DNA of 64,000 nt from Ceratorhiza oryzae-sativae (taxonomy: Eukaryota; Basidiomycota; Agaricomycetes; Cantharellales; Ceratobasidiaceae): NCBI GenBank assembly GCA_030998015.1, contig JARWMV010000043.1, positions 1-64,000 on the forward strand. The letters are read 5' to 3'. How positions within the stretch are numbered: position 1 is the first letter of the stretch; the number at the start of each line of letters is the position of its first letter. A program made the translations under genes and the position numbers. The notes under the pieces are model-generated. The model was not told the origin of the DNA, made no database searches, and was given only the letters and a program-made list of their open reading frames with translations. Positions 31,092 through 42,865 of this stretch are shown one piece after another.

Positions 31092-34000
31092 TTAAGTCTT
31101 CTTGGACATCTTAAGGCATTGCTTAAGTTCCCATTCCTTGAGAATCACAGGAGCATTTGTCAACTGCTGCCTGGATAACCATTCATCCCATTCAGGTGGA
31201 TAACCCACAAATATTGTAAGATATCAACACTGTTTTCTCTGTCCTTTCTTGACCATCTTCTCATCCAGAATCTCTTCCACTTCCCATTCAGGTTCCTTGT
31301 CAAAGTCAGATCTATTCAGATGTTTCTTGGGATGGTCTGTACCATCTTTATCTCTATGATAAGGTTCCAGATGAGCTATATTAATCACAGGGTGAATCTT
31401 GTAGCTGGCTGGAATCTTGATGTGATAAGTTACATCTGAAAGCTTCTCTAGAACTTCAAAGGGACCATCATACTTCATCTGGAGTTTCCTTCCTTTTCCC
31501 TTCTAATTTCTCAGCAGGTTCAGGGAATGTGGATTCAGCATCACCAAATCTCCTTCCTGTAGATCAAGATAACTATGGTTCTTGTTGTATTGATCCTCCA
31601 TGTGAACCTGAGTAAATTTCAAGGTGTCCTGAGCTTGAGAGTGAATTGCTTTCATCATCTCATTGAAGTTCACAGCCTTAGGATCTTTTACAGAGGGTCT
31701 GGCTAAAGCTTTACCAGTGTGTGATCATGGAGTGTAGCCGGTGGAGTGTCATCATCAATACTGACCAAGGGAATCGCTCAGTGCTTACACAAGTGTCAAC
31801 CAGTTGGCCTGTGCTTGGCAGGCACTGGGCCTTCATTCCTCCTCCTGACCATGTTGTTGGAGTGGTCACACACTGTGTGCACTCTCTTTTGTCCTGCCCA
31901 CCATTCCCCACTTGTAAGTGCTACACCGCTCATGTTCATGGAACATGTGTTTTTGGTCCCACCTTGACCTGCAAGTCTTGCTTGTTGTTCAAGGTGGCCA
32001 GTCACGCTGGTGTGCTCGCGTCCCCATCCTCACCAGCTGGTCGAAACCACCATGTTACATTGTTCATGATCGATTTATGTAGCATATATCCATTTCATTC
32101 CACATAAATACATTCCCCTTCCTCTTCTGCTGAGTACACAAGTTAGTGCTGGCCCCAAGATCAGTAGAAGTAAGTAAATCTGAGGGTCAAAGTGGTTCAA
32201 ATCCTAAAAGAAGATAAGAAGGTGTAAATCCTGTAGATGTATGCTCCATGGTGTTGTAAGCAAAGCTAAAATCATTTAGGAGGTAACTCCGATAGTCCAT
32301 TGAAGGAAAGACAAAAGCTCTTAAGGCAATCTCCAAGGTTTGATTCATAATCTCACTCTGGCCATCAGCTTGTGGGTGGTAAGCTGTAGTAAGTGATCTC
32401 TGAATACCAACCAAAGAGGTTAAGTGTTCCCAAAAGGCTCCTGTCCATCTAGAGTCTCTGTCAGTAATAACCTGTCTTGGAAGACCATACTTAGTCCATA
32501 TATGTGCATGGAATAGTTTGGCAGTCTCTTGCTCATTGATAGAAGTATTGCAAGGGATGGAGTGTGCATACTTAGTTAATTTATCAACTATAGTTAGTAT
32601 GGCATTAAATCCGTTGCTAGGAGGAAGATCTATTATAAAATCCATGGTTACTACTTCAAAAGGCTGACTAGGAATTGGAATAGATTGAAGAAAACCTCTT
32701 TGTCCATGTCTTTTAGGCTTAGCCTTTTGACAAATATCACAAGTGCGCACATATTCCTTAATGACTTGTACCATCTTAGGCCAGTAGTAGGTAGAAGCTA
32801 CTTTGTTGTAAGTCCTATGGTAGCCAGCATGAGCTCCTTCTTGAAGAGAGTCATGTATTTCAGCTACTACTTCCTTCTGTAAGTCTTTAGGGACACACAG
32901 CTTGTAATTGTCATCTCTGCAAAAGTAAATAAGACCATTTTCTCCAATCCTGTATTGTTTGTAGGGTGGATTTAGATGATCATACTCACCTTGCAGCTTC
33001 TTGAGTACATCAGCAAAATGGGGATCATTAGTGTATGCTTCATAAAAGCGATTAACTTCAGATTCATTAATACTGATGTGTAGCTCATTCAAACCTGATG
33101 TAGCAAGATAGATATTAGCTTTATATACTTTGTTTCTTACCTTAAACTTTGTCCTAAAACCTTTGGAAGGCTTTTCTTCATTGGTTAAAGCATGCATAGT
33201 CAATTGGACTAGCAAATACTTCTCAAAGTCTACACCTATTTCTTGGTAAAGATTCTTCAGGGCATCTTCAGTGTCATTGTTAAAAGTAAGAGGGGTTGAT
33301 AAGTCTGCTAAAGGTCCATCTTATCTAGGGATCCTTCTTCTTAGCTGAGAGATTGGATCAACATTTGTATGCATTTTGCCTGCTCTATGAAATATTACTA
33401 AGTCTGGAAAGGCTGCTATTGCTATGCCATAACCAGATAGTCTTCTGTTCACAGTTTGGTAAGTCTTACTCCATTTAAGGGCAGGATGATCTGACACTAC
33501 TACAACTTTAGCACCTTCAAGATGCATGTGGAATTTCACTAGACCATCTCTTACACCTAGAGCTTCTCTCTCAATGGCTGAATACCTTGTCTCAGCCAAT
33601 TTGAGAAGTCTTGAACAGTCAGCAATGACTTGCTCTATGTGTACTTCAGTTTCTTCAAAGTCTTCATTCCAAGTATCTTCATAGTCAAAAGTTGCAGTAC
33701 CATCAGCCCCCCCAGTCAGGATGACCTTTCCTTTGGAGTCAGGTGTGATAAACCTGGGGACAGGTAACCCTTCTAGGTGAGCTTTCTTACATTGATCATG
33801 AACTCTGGTTCCTTTCAGGTCCTTAAGTTTCATAGTTTGAATTTGCTGTAAGATAGCAGCTATTCCAAAGTCATATGCATCAGTATAAAGCCTATAGGGC
33901 ATCCCTGGTATTGGGTAAGAGAGAACTGGTGCATTGGCTAGGACTAGCTTAGCTAGTTTGAAAGCATGGGATTCCAATTTATCCCATTTCCACTTGACAT

Positions 34001-36160
34001 TCTTCTTTAAGAGATTAAATAATGGAGCTACTATCCAAGTATAATATGGAATATAACTTGAAAAGTAGGTCATCATTCCTAAGAATGTTTGTAATGTAGG
34101 TATATCCTTAGGTTCCTCTAATTGTAGAATGCCTTCCACTTTCTCCTTATGGGTAGACATGCCAAGTCTGGACACCTTTTGTCCTAAAAGGAGCAAGATT
34201 GATATCCAAGGTGGCATTTACCAGGAGAAAGAGTCAATCCAGAGTCTGCAATGGCCTTTAATACTTTGTCTAAATGCTCACAGTGGTCTTCAAATGACTT
34301 GCTGTATATCACAATGTCATCTATATATACTAGAGCAAATATCCATAAGAATGGGGCCAAAACATCAGTCATAACCCTTTGGAATACTGGAGGTCCATTT
34401 CTCCATCCAAAAGGCATTCTTCTGAATTGAAAGTGTCCTCTGTGACATCTAAATGCTGTCTTAGGCCTATCCTCATCCTTTATCTGGAGTTGAGTAAAGC
34501 CTGCTAGAGCATCTAGAGTACTGAGATATTGGGCTCCTTCAAGTGAATGAAGGATGTCTTGTTGCCTAGGTAGAGGGTATTCATCTGGTATAGCTACTGC
34601 ATTAAGCTTCCTGTAATCAATGCACAAGCAAGGCTTATTATTCCGCCATACTACAAGCACTGGGAAGCCCCAAGGGCTCTTAGATTCCTCAATTACACCT
34701 AAGTGCAACCAATCATCTATTTGCTTGTCTATAGCAGCCTTAGCTTCTTCACTTGGCCTATAAGGAGTTAAAGCAATTTCCTTTGTACCTGGTCTGAGAT
34801 TAATCTCTACCCTGGCTGGGTAATTGCCAAGTCTGCCATCTAATCCATAAGCTTCAATGTTCTTTTTCACATCCTTTTTCAAGCTTTTCTTCTGATGTGG
34901 AGTCAAATTGTCTCCCCAATGTACTTCTGCCAAGAGTCTTTCCCTAGGGACTGGCTCTGGGTCAGGCAGTTCAGCAGTTTTAGGGCCTCCCTCTGACTGC
35001 TTTGAAAGTTCAATTTCTTCAGCAATAGGAGAAGGTACTTTGACTTCCTTCATAAGAGTATTTATTAGATGTGCCTTGGCTTCTCCTGCCTTCCTAAGTT
35101 CTTCAGGCAAATCTTTTTCTTTATCCAATGCAATCTTGGGGTCATGCATATATCCTATGACATGTCCTTTGGGTAAATGCACTGGCCTCTGAGAAAAATT
35201 GGTCATCTGAATAGTCTTAGTAGCAGGAGTGATGATGCTGTCTGTAGTTCCATGGACATCTAGAGTTCCATTATTACTTTCTAGACTACCTTCAATAAAA
35301 CCTTCTTGCTGTCCTCCCTGGAATTCAACTAGAATAGGCACTTGTGTAATGAATTCAGCCTTTAAAAATACATCCCTAGTGAATTTAACTGGGGTAGTAC
35401 CTTCAGGCCCTTTCTTTAAGGCTTTCTTCTTAGAAGATTTTTTCCTGTGAAAGGCTTTTCTCTAGGTTTGTCTTGAAGTCTGGTCTAGTGTAAACTTGTA
35501 ATACATTTCCAGCTTCATCCAATCTTGGTTCAGTTTCTAATTCAATTACTTCAGCAGACCTACCAGAGTTGCCAAAGAGTATTCTGCTAGGAGATGAAAG
35601 ACGATCTATAGAGATTCTATATTGGTTAGAAAAGTCATTACCCACACTGAAAGGTACTTTCATTCCTTTCACTACATAGGCCTCTACCTGCATCTTTACA
35701 GGTCCACCCTTAGTAGGGAAGGTTAAGTCTAATACTACATATCCTGTAATACTAGTTTTACCAGTCACTTGAATAAGATTTATCTTCTGGCCAGATTTCT
35801 CTTTAGGAGATTGTTTCAGGCTAGTCAGAAAATTATAGCTAATCAGGGTAATATCAGAGCCTGAGTCAACAGTAATTTCTGTTAGGCCTTCTTCATTCCT
35901 TACCCTAGCCATAGCTACTGTAGGTCTAGTTCCCAAGAAATGAGTTCCTGAAGGATGTTCCATCACCTTTTTAAGAGTAATAGTTTTATCTTCAGGAATT
36001 GATTTAAGGTCAAGAGGCTCATTCCTGGTAGATAACTGAATAGAAAATGATTTGGTAGCCATTATTTGGTTTGCTAATGCATTATAATTGTGTACTGCCT
36101 GTATATCCTGATCATCTGCATTTACTCCCAAGTCCTCTGTCTCATTAGATTCAGGAGGCT
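31092..36160 (-). pseudogene. pol: Element C Pol: PR, RT, RNase H, IN, chromodomain
   Basis: Reads from just after the gag stop (frame open from about 36180) to TAA at 31094-31092. Protease has TVDSGSDITLIS (about 35880). RT has CIDYRKLNAVAIPDEYPLPR, RMPFGWRNGPPVFQ and catalytic LVYIDDIVIYS (34330-34300). RNase H has LYTDAYDFGIAAIL, with the usual DAS serine as tyrosine. Integrase has HHCC (H..GYH..CDICQ), D in MDFIIDLP, D in VITDRDSRW and E in HPQADGQSEIMNQ. The chromodomain is EWEVEEILDEK...FVGYPPEWDEWLSR. Breaks: +1 shift in an A6 run near 35435, a 1-nt shift near 34200, TAA at 33323-33321, TGA at 32187, the 31718-32140 insertion, and stops near 31502 and 31224. Clearly a chromovirus Pol, not functional. 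Confidence 0.85.
31718..32140. mobile_element. 423-bp insertion in integrase, TGTGT...ACACA ends
   Basis: Pol coding sequence is continuous on both sides (…LTSTDLGAS and GKALARPSVKDPK…) but not across this block. The block starts TGTGTGATCATGG and ends GAGTACACA, as a small LTR or terminal-repeat element would. Flanking 5-mers ACCAG and AGTTA do not match, so no TSD is seen. No coding capacity. It is unlike every other LTR in the window. Probably a solo LTR of an otherwise absent family. Confidence 0.5.
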
Positions 36161-36307
36161 GGGAATTAATTAATAATCCAAGTCAGAAGAAGAGCTGGAA
36201 GAATCAGATTCTTCCTCTTGGTCTTCAGATGGCTCTGTTTCAGATGGTTCAGGATCAGAATCATTACAGGCAGCTTCATATTCAGAATAAGCAGTTTGTT
36301 CAGCTTC

Positions 36308-37615
36308 TGTTATGGGTCAGGGTACACTTGAATATCTAGAGCTTAAGAAAATGTAGATATGTTAGTATACACTAATCATACTCAATACTTCTTAGACTAG
36401 AGTAAGAAGGCTCAAAGTAGTTGCAATGTGATCAAGTAACACTCAAGGTAGTCTTAATCTTTCACAGTGTAAACTGACTAATTTATAGGTATTAAGAGCA
36501 AAACTACTATGGTCAGGTTCCCTTAGATATCTTAAATGTAGTTCAGCCCTAGTCACTTGGACTAACTGATACTAATCTTAATACTTGGCTTTAAGCAATA
36601 GCTTATAGGATAGATGGTGGGCTGCCTAATGCGTGTACTTCCTCAGCTACAGGTACTTAGATTTCCTCTAATAGCTGGTACTTAATGTCACACTCAATCA
36701 GGCAATATTGTATCCTTATATATCTCTGTATATAAGATACAATGAATCAGACAGTATATAACTAATATGGTACTTTATTCCTCAGTACTAGTTATATAAG
36801 AAATCACACTCAGACAAGAGAAATAGAAAGAGAAAAGAAACAAATAACCAGTCTGGGTTGAGTAGAGATGAGAGGTGGTCTGGAAGGGCCTCAGAGGAGG
36901 TCCTTTTATACCCTGAGGAGGGCATTCCAGAGCCAAATAGATGCATGCATGCCAGTGCGATCATCAAAAGAGAGTACTGCTATACTTGGGGTACACCCTA
37001 GCCCAGTATAGGATAAGAGAGTAAAGACAGGGTGTGGATCGAAGGCATTGATGCATCTGAGACCTGCTATTGGCTTGTAGATGATATTATCATAGTATAT
37101 ACATGTAATGAACAGAGGCTACATCTCAGTGATTCATAAGGTGAGTCAGAGAAGCTTCTGGATCAATTTGGAAGGCTCTCCTGACTCACTGCAGTCATTA
37201 AATCTTGATTGATGGTCCAGTAAGATCCTAATGATCTTCAGGCCATTCCGGCGCGAGGATCTGGTGGATCGCGACGATCTTCGGGCAGCAGATACCGCCG
37301 AAGATTAGCTATCGATACAGCATAAGATCGCTTTGATAGCGTAAGCGGTTGCCGAGATATGAGCGGTGCGATGTTGTAATCAATATCTCCTGATAAGAGG
37401 AAATATCGCAACCTCTGTATCTCTCTGAGATCTTATCGTAAAAACTTCATAAAATATGCGTTGGAGAGCGGGAAATTTGTACTATTCAATGGAAAAGAAA
37501 ATAGTACAATTCAGAGTGCATACAAATTCAAGTATTTCACAAATTAATTACAGAGGCATCGCTTGAGGTTGGCAGAGCAGACTAGAATAATAGAAAATGT
37601 TAGTGATCCATAACA
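36308..37615 (-). repeat. Solo LTR of element-C family inserted in element C gag
   Basis: 1308 bp, flanked by GCTTC at 36303-36307 and 37616-37620. Removing it with one TSD copy restores the Gag reading frame exactly. CpG-rich compared with the LTRs of element C, hence younger. Confidence 0.95.
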
Positions 37616-38493
37616 GCTTCAGTAGTTTCAGAAAAATAAACTTGGACATTGTTAGCATTAGATTTATTATGCTTGCACTCCTTGTCATAGTGCATAAGAC
37701 TTCCACAATGAATCCAGCCTCTCATTCCTCTAGCTTTAGGAGTCCCTTTCTTATGTTTGGAAACATTAGAATTGTCTGGAGGGAAGGGCCTCTTATAGCC
37801 TTTGAATTTATCAGGCTGCTTAAACTTGAACTTAGAGTTAGAAGAATTTACTGCATGAGCACTAGCTTTGTGACCATGCTTTTTCTGATGCTTTTCAGCC
37901 TTCAAAGCTTTGATCACCTCCTTGACTGTGTCATAAGTAGCTTGGTTGTTCATATGGCAAGGCCAATCTTGCAATAAATCTTCTTGTTCCTTGATTCTGG
38001 TCACATAGATGGACCAGTCTGCAATATCCTCATGGTTGACTATAGTTCTCCATTGTGTAGGAGCTGACCTAGCCACTTCAGCAATGATAGTGAGGTCATC
38101 CCAGTCTTCAACCATGTCAAGTTGTTTCTTTTTGCAAAGTGCATACTGAACTGGTGTTTCTTTATTGTTGCCTGAATTGTTAAACCTGGCTGCCAATGCT
38201 TTGTTCCTAGCCTTGGTAATCCAAGCAGGAGTCCAAAAGAAACTAATTAAGTGAGCTCTCATCTGATCCCAATCTGTAGACATTCTAAGCCTTTGTTCCT
38301 GTTTGAACTGATACCACCATTCTTTAGCATCTCCAGTAAACCTGAATGGAATAGTCAGAGTGAGCCTGTTGTTTTCATTCAGACCCATGGCTATATATCG
38401 ACTAATTTGGTCTATCCACTCATATAGTTCATCTGGATCACCATCATACTCTGGTATCACCTCAGGCTTGAGTTTCATGTCTAGATGAGGTCA

Positions 38494-38970
38494 ATTGTTC
38501 TGGTTATTATTGTTACCATTTCCTCCAGCTCCTCTAGGGCCTTCTGGGCCTGGTGGACCTGGTGGACCTGGTGGACCTGGTAGACCATCTCTTCCATCCC
38601 TGCTGTCCCTTCCAGGGGGACCTTGGTCTCCTGGACATCCTGGAGGGCCTTGAATCCAAGGATAAGGACCATTAAGAGGATTTCCAGGGGGCCCTGGAGG
38701 TCCAGGTAGTCCTGGTGGTACTGGTGGTCCTTGTGGCCAAGGAGTGTTGGGTGGAATAGGTGGAATAGGAGGGATATGAGGAATATGCCCTCCTCCTTGT
38801 TGGGGGTAACTTTGACCTACTGGAGGGTTAGATGGCCCCTGTCCTCCTCCTGGAGGATTAGGTGGACCAGCACTTCCTCCTGAGAAAGTCCTGCCACTAG
38901 AGGCAGGAGGTCCCATGGGAGGAGGTCCTGGTGGCCTCCTAGGTGGAGTAGAAGCCAGACCAGAGAACCC
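38494..38970 (-). repeat. Collagen-like Gly-X-Y coding repeat in element C Gag
   Basis: On the minus strand this encodes GPP/GLP/GPE triplets: [12 protein letters not shown], then [13 protein letters not shown], then [20 protein letters not shown] 9-bp DNA unit (GGTGGACCT on the plus strand) is tandemly repeated at about 38548-38582. Upstream residues are Pro/Gly-rich without strict triplets ([19 protein letters not shown]). Confidence 0.85.
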
Positions 38971-41068
38971 TGGTCCTAGATTTATCACAAAGGGTTGATA
39001 AGGATCAAACCTCTGAGTTCTAAATGTTTCAGCTTCAGTAGGTCTAGAGCCTTGTGGCATATGTATACTAGCATCAGGAGGTAGATGTGACTGAGGTACT
39101 AAAGGCTGGGAACCTAGCAAAGTATTCCCTTCAGGACTATAAACTGGCATCTTTGAAGGATCTCCAGTCATAGTTACAGAAGGTCCAGTAGGTTCTCTAA
39201 AACCTTCAGCCCTATGATCTTCTGTAGGCCTGCCTGCTTCAGCATCTGAAGTTCTATTAGAACTCCTATGCCTAGGTCTCCTAGCTTCTTCCTCAGAAGA
39301 GTCTTCTTCACTAGTAGTAACACTAAGGGGAACAGCTCCTTGAGGAATAGTCCCAGAGTCATCCCTTACTGGCCTAGAGGGAGTTATTGGCTCCCTAGGT
39401 GGATAAGGAGATGCTTGACTTCTAGTAAACTCTTCAGGGGATATTGGACCCATTCCTGGAACAGGAGGTGAAGGTGGTGCATACTGTTCATGAGGTGGAA
39501 ACTCTTCCTCAATAGTAACTGCATGACCTTTGTTAAGTCAACCCCTAAAAGGTTCTTTCCTAATAGCATTGTCAAAGGATTGATGAGGTCTAGCAGGTTT
39601 ATGCACTAAGGAAGAGTCCTGGTCCTGATCAGTATCATGCTCATTTATTTCTCCAATAGTGGGTAAAGCTGAAGGACCAGCTTCAGTCACTTGAGCAGAA
39701 GGTAATAGAGGTTTTAGCACTCTTCCAGATTGCCTAGGACCTACTCCTATGTGTCTAGGATAATCTTTATCTACAGGAGTAAATGAAGTTGCTGAGTAAC
39801 TCTCTAGGTAAGTAGAAGGACCTCTAACTCCCAGAATGCAAGTAGCTTCTATTTGAGAAACTGATTCTGGGGTAAATAGAGCTTGTTGTCTCTTCTCACT
39901 TGGCGTCCTTATAGGAGTAATTGCACCTAAAGCTTCTGGTCTAGCTGGAGAACTAGTTACAGGGCCAATGAAGCTTCTTCCTTGAGCCATAGCTGAAGTA
40001 GATGCAAATCCAGAAGGTTGAATTGCAGTCATGGTAGTATCCTCAGCAGAATCATCTGCTATCCTCCTGATATCTTCCACTTCCTGCTCTTCTTGTTGGA
40101 CTTGCTCCTCTCCACCACTCACTGGCTCATCTGGATCCTCCTGAACTTCTAGAGGTTTGAATTCTAGATGACCAGTAGGAGATCTAATTGAGTCAATAGT
40201 ATGCTTAGGATGAGGGGCTGGAGCATATTCTGAAGTCTTGGATCTACTCTCAGAATTTTCCCACATTATTTCATTGCACTCCCTTTGCTTTCCTTTACCA
40301 AGGTCTTTCATAGCTTGGTGTTCAATAAAGAGGTAAGCCAAGAAGCACTCAACTTCATCCCTGAATAATACACAAGCAACTTCATGCTGTTTCTTATTGA
40401 AAGCAAAATGCTTCCTAGTTTCAGGGAATGCAGGAACATCAGGATGAGGTAAAGGATGCCTGCTCCTAACAGGGAGCAGTTGGGACTTAAAAGCAGAGAA
40501 CTTAGTCCTAAAACTCCTATGCCTGTTCAAGTCAATAAACATGACAGGTTCTCCAGATGCCAACTAAGTCCATTCTGGCCTAAATGTACATAAATCATCC
40601 AATTCTTGTAAGAGATCTTTAAAGAATCCTCTACACCCAATAGATGGATATTTAATGTGCATCACATGGGGGTGAGGACATTCATATATTTTCCTACCCA
40701 CAGCTCTAACTAACCTTCTCCTCTCTGCTATCTCTGGATGCATCCTTGTCAGGTTTGTCATTCTAGTAGCAGCAGGTTGGTAAGTCAGATGCCTTTGCTC
40801 TCTAGGAGTAAGAGCAATATATGAACTAGATCCACTCAGAGGGATAGGCAAATATTGTTCATAATCTACAGTATCTTGGTAATGATAGCTATAGTCTGAT
40901 TGAAGATGCCTGCCTCCTGCATCACTTCCTACCATGGAATCTGATGCATAAGGATCTTCAGGTGGTAATGGGTGGTGAGTACTGTCCCAAAAACTTCCAG
41001 GGACATGTACAGACATATTTGAAGTACTTGCCATAACAGTTCTTCTCCAATTCAAGATGAATTTGTAC

Positions 41069-41556
41069 TTAGGAATAATTTTCAAAATATGTTTCAGTTA
41101 CAAATTGATAAATGGCTTGATAAACTGTATCCCAGTAGCTGGTATGGGGAGACCAGAAAGACCTAATAAATGTGTGTTGAACTTTTATTGGTTGTGGTTG
41201 ATCAGGAAGACATTGAATATAGACTTCAAATTCAAGTCCAGCACTTGGAGCACTTGATACTGAATTTATTGGAATATATGGCCTATAAATCCTAAAGGTA
41301 AATGTCAGAGTAATATGTGGGGGTGGACCACCAGTACTACTATAACCTAAAATGGTAATTGTAGGGTTTGGGGCTTGAATCCAGACAGGATCTATCTCAA
41401 GAGCCCAAGATATGTTGTTGTATTCTGTGGTAAGAAAGGTATTTCTATACACAGAGTGGTCAAAGTTGAGAAATTCTGTTTTGGGCAATAGATTGACCAA
41501 AAATGGCAATGTTAGTTGATAGTTACTTGATGTAAGGACCTGGGTTGCTTCACCAA
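41069..41556 (-). other. Element C leader open frame, no ATG
   Basis: Minus-strand frame open from inside the 5' LTR through the LTR border to TAA at 41069, at least 146 codons from 41509. The product is beta-rich (LPFLVNLLPKTEFLNF, PPPHITLTFTFRIYRPYIP, FEVYIQCLPDQPQPIKVQHT) and codon use looks protein-like, but there is no in-frame ATG. It ends 35 nt before the gag ATG. It could be an exon joined to an upstream start by splicing, or a translated leader. No family recognised. Confidence 0.4.
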
Positions 41557-42865
41557 TGTTACAGGTCAGGGTACACTTGGATATCTAGAGCTTAAGCAAA
41601 TGTAGATATGTTAGTATACACTAATTGTACTCAACACTTCTTAGGCTAGAGTAAGAAGGCTGAAAGTAGTTGCAATGCAATCAAGTAACACTCAAGGTAG
41701 TCTTAATCTTTCACAGTGTAAACTGACTAATTTATAGGTATTAAGAGCAAAACTACTATGGTCAGGTTCCCTTAGATATCTTAAATGTAGTTCAGCCCTA
41801 GTCACTTGGATTAACTGATACTAATCTTAATACTAGACTTAAGCAATAGCTTAAAGGATAGATGGTTGGCTGCCTAATGCATGTACTTCCTCAGCTCCAG
41901 GTACTTAGATTTCCTCTAATAGCTGGTACTTAATGTCACACTCAATCAGGCAACATTGTATCCTTATATATCTCTGTATATAAGATACAATAAATCAGCC
42001 AGTAAATATAACTAATATGGTACTTTATTTCTCAGTACTAGTTATATAAGAAATCACACACAGACAGGAGAAAGAGAAAGAGAAAAAGAAACCAATAACC
42101 AGTCTGGGTTGAGCAAGAGAAGGAGTTGGTCTGGAAGGGCCTCAGAGGAGGTCCTTTTATACCCTGAGGAGGCCATTCCAGAGCCAAATACATATATGCA
42201 TGCCAGTGCGATCATCAAAAGAGGGTACTACTATACTTGGGGTACACCCTAGCCCAGTATAGGATAAAAGAGTAAAGACAGGGTGTGGATTGAAGGCATT
42301 AATGCATCTGAGACCTGCTATTGGCTTGTAGATCATATTATCATAGTATATACATGTAATGAACAGAGGCCACATCTCAGTGAGTCATAGGGTGAGACAG
42401 AGAAGCTTCTGGATCAATTTGGAAGGCTCTCCTGACTCACTGCAGTCATTAGATCTTGTTTGATGGTCCAGTAAGATTCTAATGATCTCTGGGCCATTCC
42501 GGTGTGAGGATCTTGAGGATTGTGACGATCTTTGGGCAGCAGATACTGCTGAAGACTAGCTATCGATATAGCATAAATCGCTTTGATAGCATAAGCGGTT
42601 GCCGAGATATGAGCAGTGCAATGTTGTAATCAATATCTCCTGATAAGAGGAAATATCGCAACCTCTGTATCTCTCTGAAATCTTAGTGTAAAAACTTAAT
42701 AAAATATGCGTTGGAAAGCGGGAAATTTGCACTATTCAATGGAACTTGAAATAGTACATTTGGAGTGCATACAAATTCAAGTATTTCACAAATTAATTAC
42801 AGAGGCATTGCTTGAGGTTGGCAGAGCAGACTAAAATAATAGAAAAATGTTAATGATCCATAACA
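41557..42865 (-). repeat. Element C 5' LTR with promoter
   Basis: 1309 bp, TGTTACAGGTCAGGG to GATCCATAACA on the plus strand. On the minus strand TATAAAAGG at 42161-42153 and AATAAA at 42029-42024 give the expected promoter and polyadenylation order. The adjacent internal sequence starts TTGGTGAAGCAACCC, where a primer-binding site is expected. It contains no clear complement of the LTR, so tRNA priming is more likely here than self-priming. Confidence 0.9.

Larger units (their letters stand above)
36170..41034 (-). pseudogene. gag: Element C Gag: very long, with collagen-like Gly-X-Y tract and acidic tail
   Basis: If the solo LTR and one TSD copy (36303-37615) are skipped, a single frame runs from ATG 41034 (MASTSNMSVHVPGSFW) to TAA 36172-36170, 1183 codons, with in-frame TAG at codon 157, TGA at 499 and TGA at 848. 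Order: unknown N-terminal domain (HLTYQPAATRMTNLTRMHPE; HFAFNKKQHEVACVLFRDEV); disordered Ser/Pro/acidic linker; Pro-Gly collagen-like tract (residues ~690-845). The Gag core follows (DELYEWIDQISRYIAMGLNE, FTGDAKEWWYQFKQEQRL), then a basic region and a knuckle WIHCGSLMHYDKEC, where the first Cys of CCHC is Trp. The tail is Ser/Glu/Asp-rich (PSETEPSEDQEEESDSSSSS). About twice the length of a usual Ty3 Gag. The core and knuckle make the Gag call secure. Confidence 0.75.
26546..42865 (-). mobile_element. Element C: 16.3-kb Ty3/gypsy element with collagen-like Gag and three spliced accessory genes
   Basis: LTRs of 1306 bp (26546-27851) and 1309 bp (41557-42865) in the same orientation enclose, on the minus strand, a leader frame, gag, PR-RT-RNaseH-IN-chromodomain and three small intron-containing genes. 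A polypurine run (AGGGGGGCTA) lies directly before the 3' LTR. Two later insertions interrupt it: a solo LTR of its own family (36308-37615) and a 423-bp TG...CA element (31718-32140). The outer flanks do not match (GTGAG left, TAAGT right) and belong to different host elements, so the two LTRs may not stem from one clean insertion. Multiple stops make it inactive. Confidence 0.85.

Noticed and set aside
35425..35445. Programmed +1 frameshift between protease and RT of element C
   Set aside because: The shift falls in a run of six A, where a simple 1-nt indel in a decaying copy is the more economical reading; another copy is needed to decide.
26546..37615. Pairing the LTR at 26546 with the one at 36308 as a single element
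   Set aside because: 36308-37615 has its own perfect TSD (GCTTC) and its removal restores the Gag frame, so it is a later solo insertion.
41520..41556. Self-priming PBS for element C
   Set aside because: GGTGAAGCAACCC after the LTR has no complement near the TATAAAAGG start region; a tRNA primer is more likely but could not be identified.
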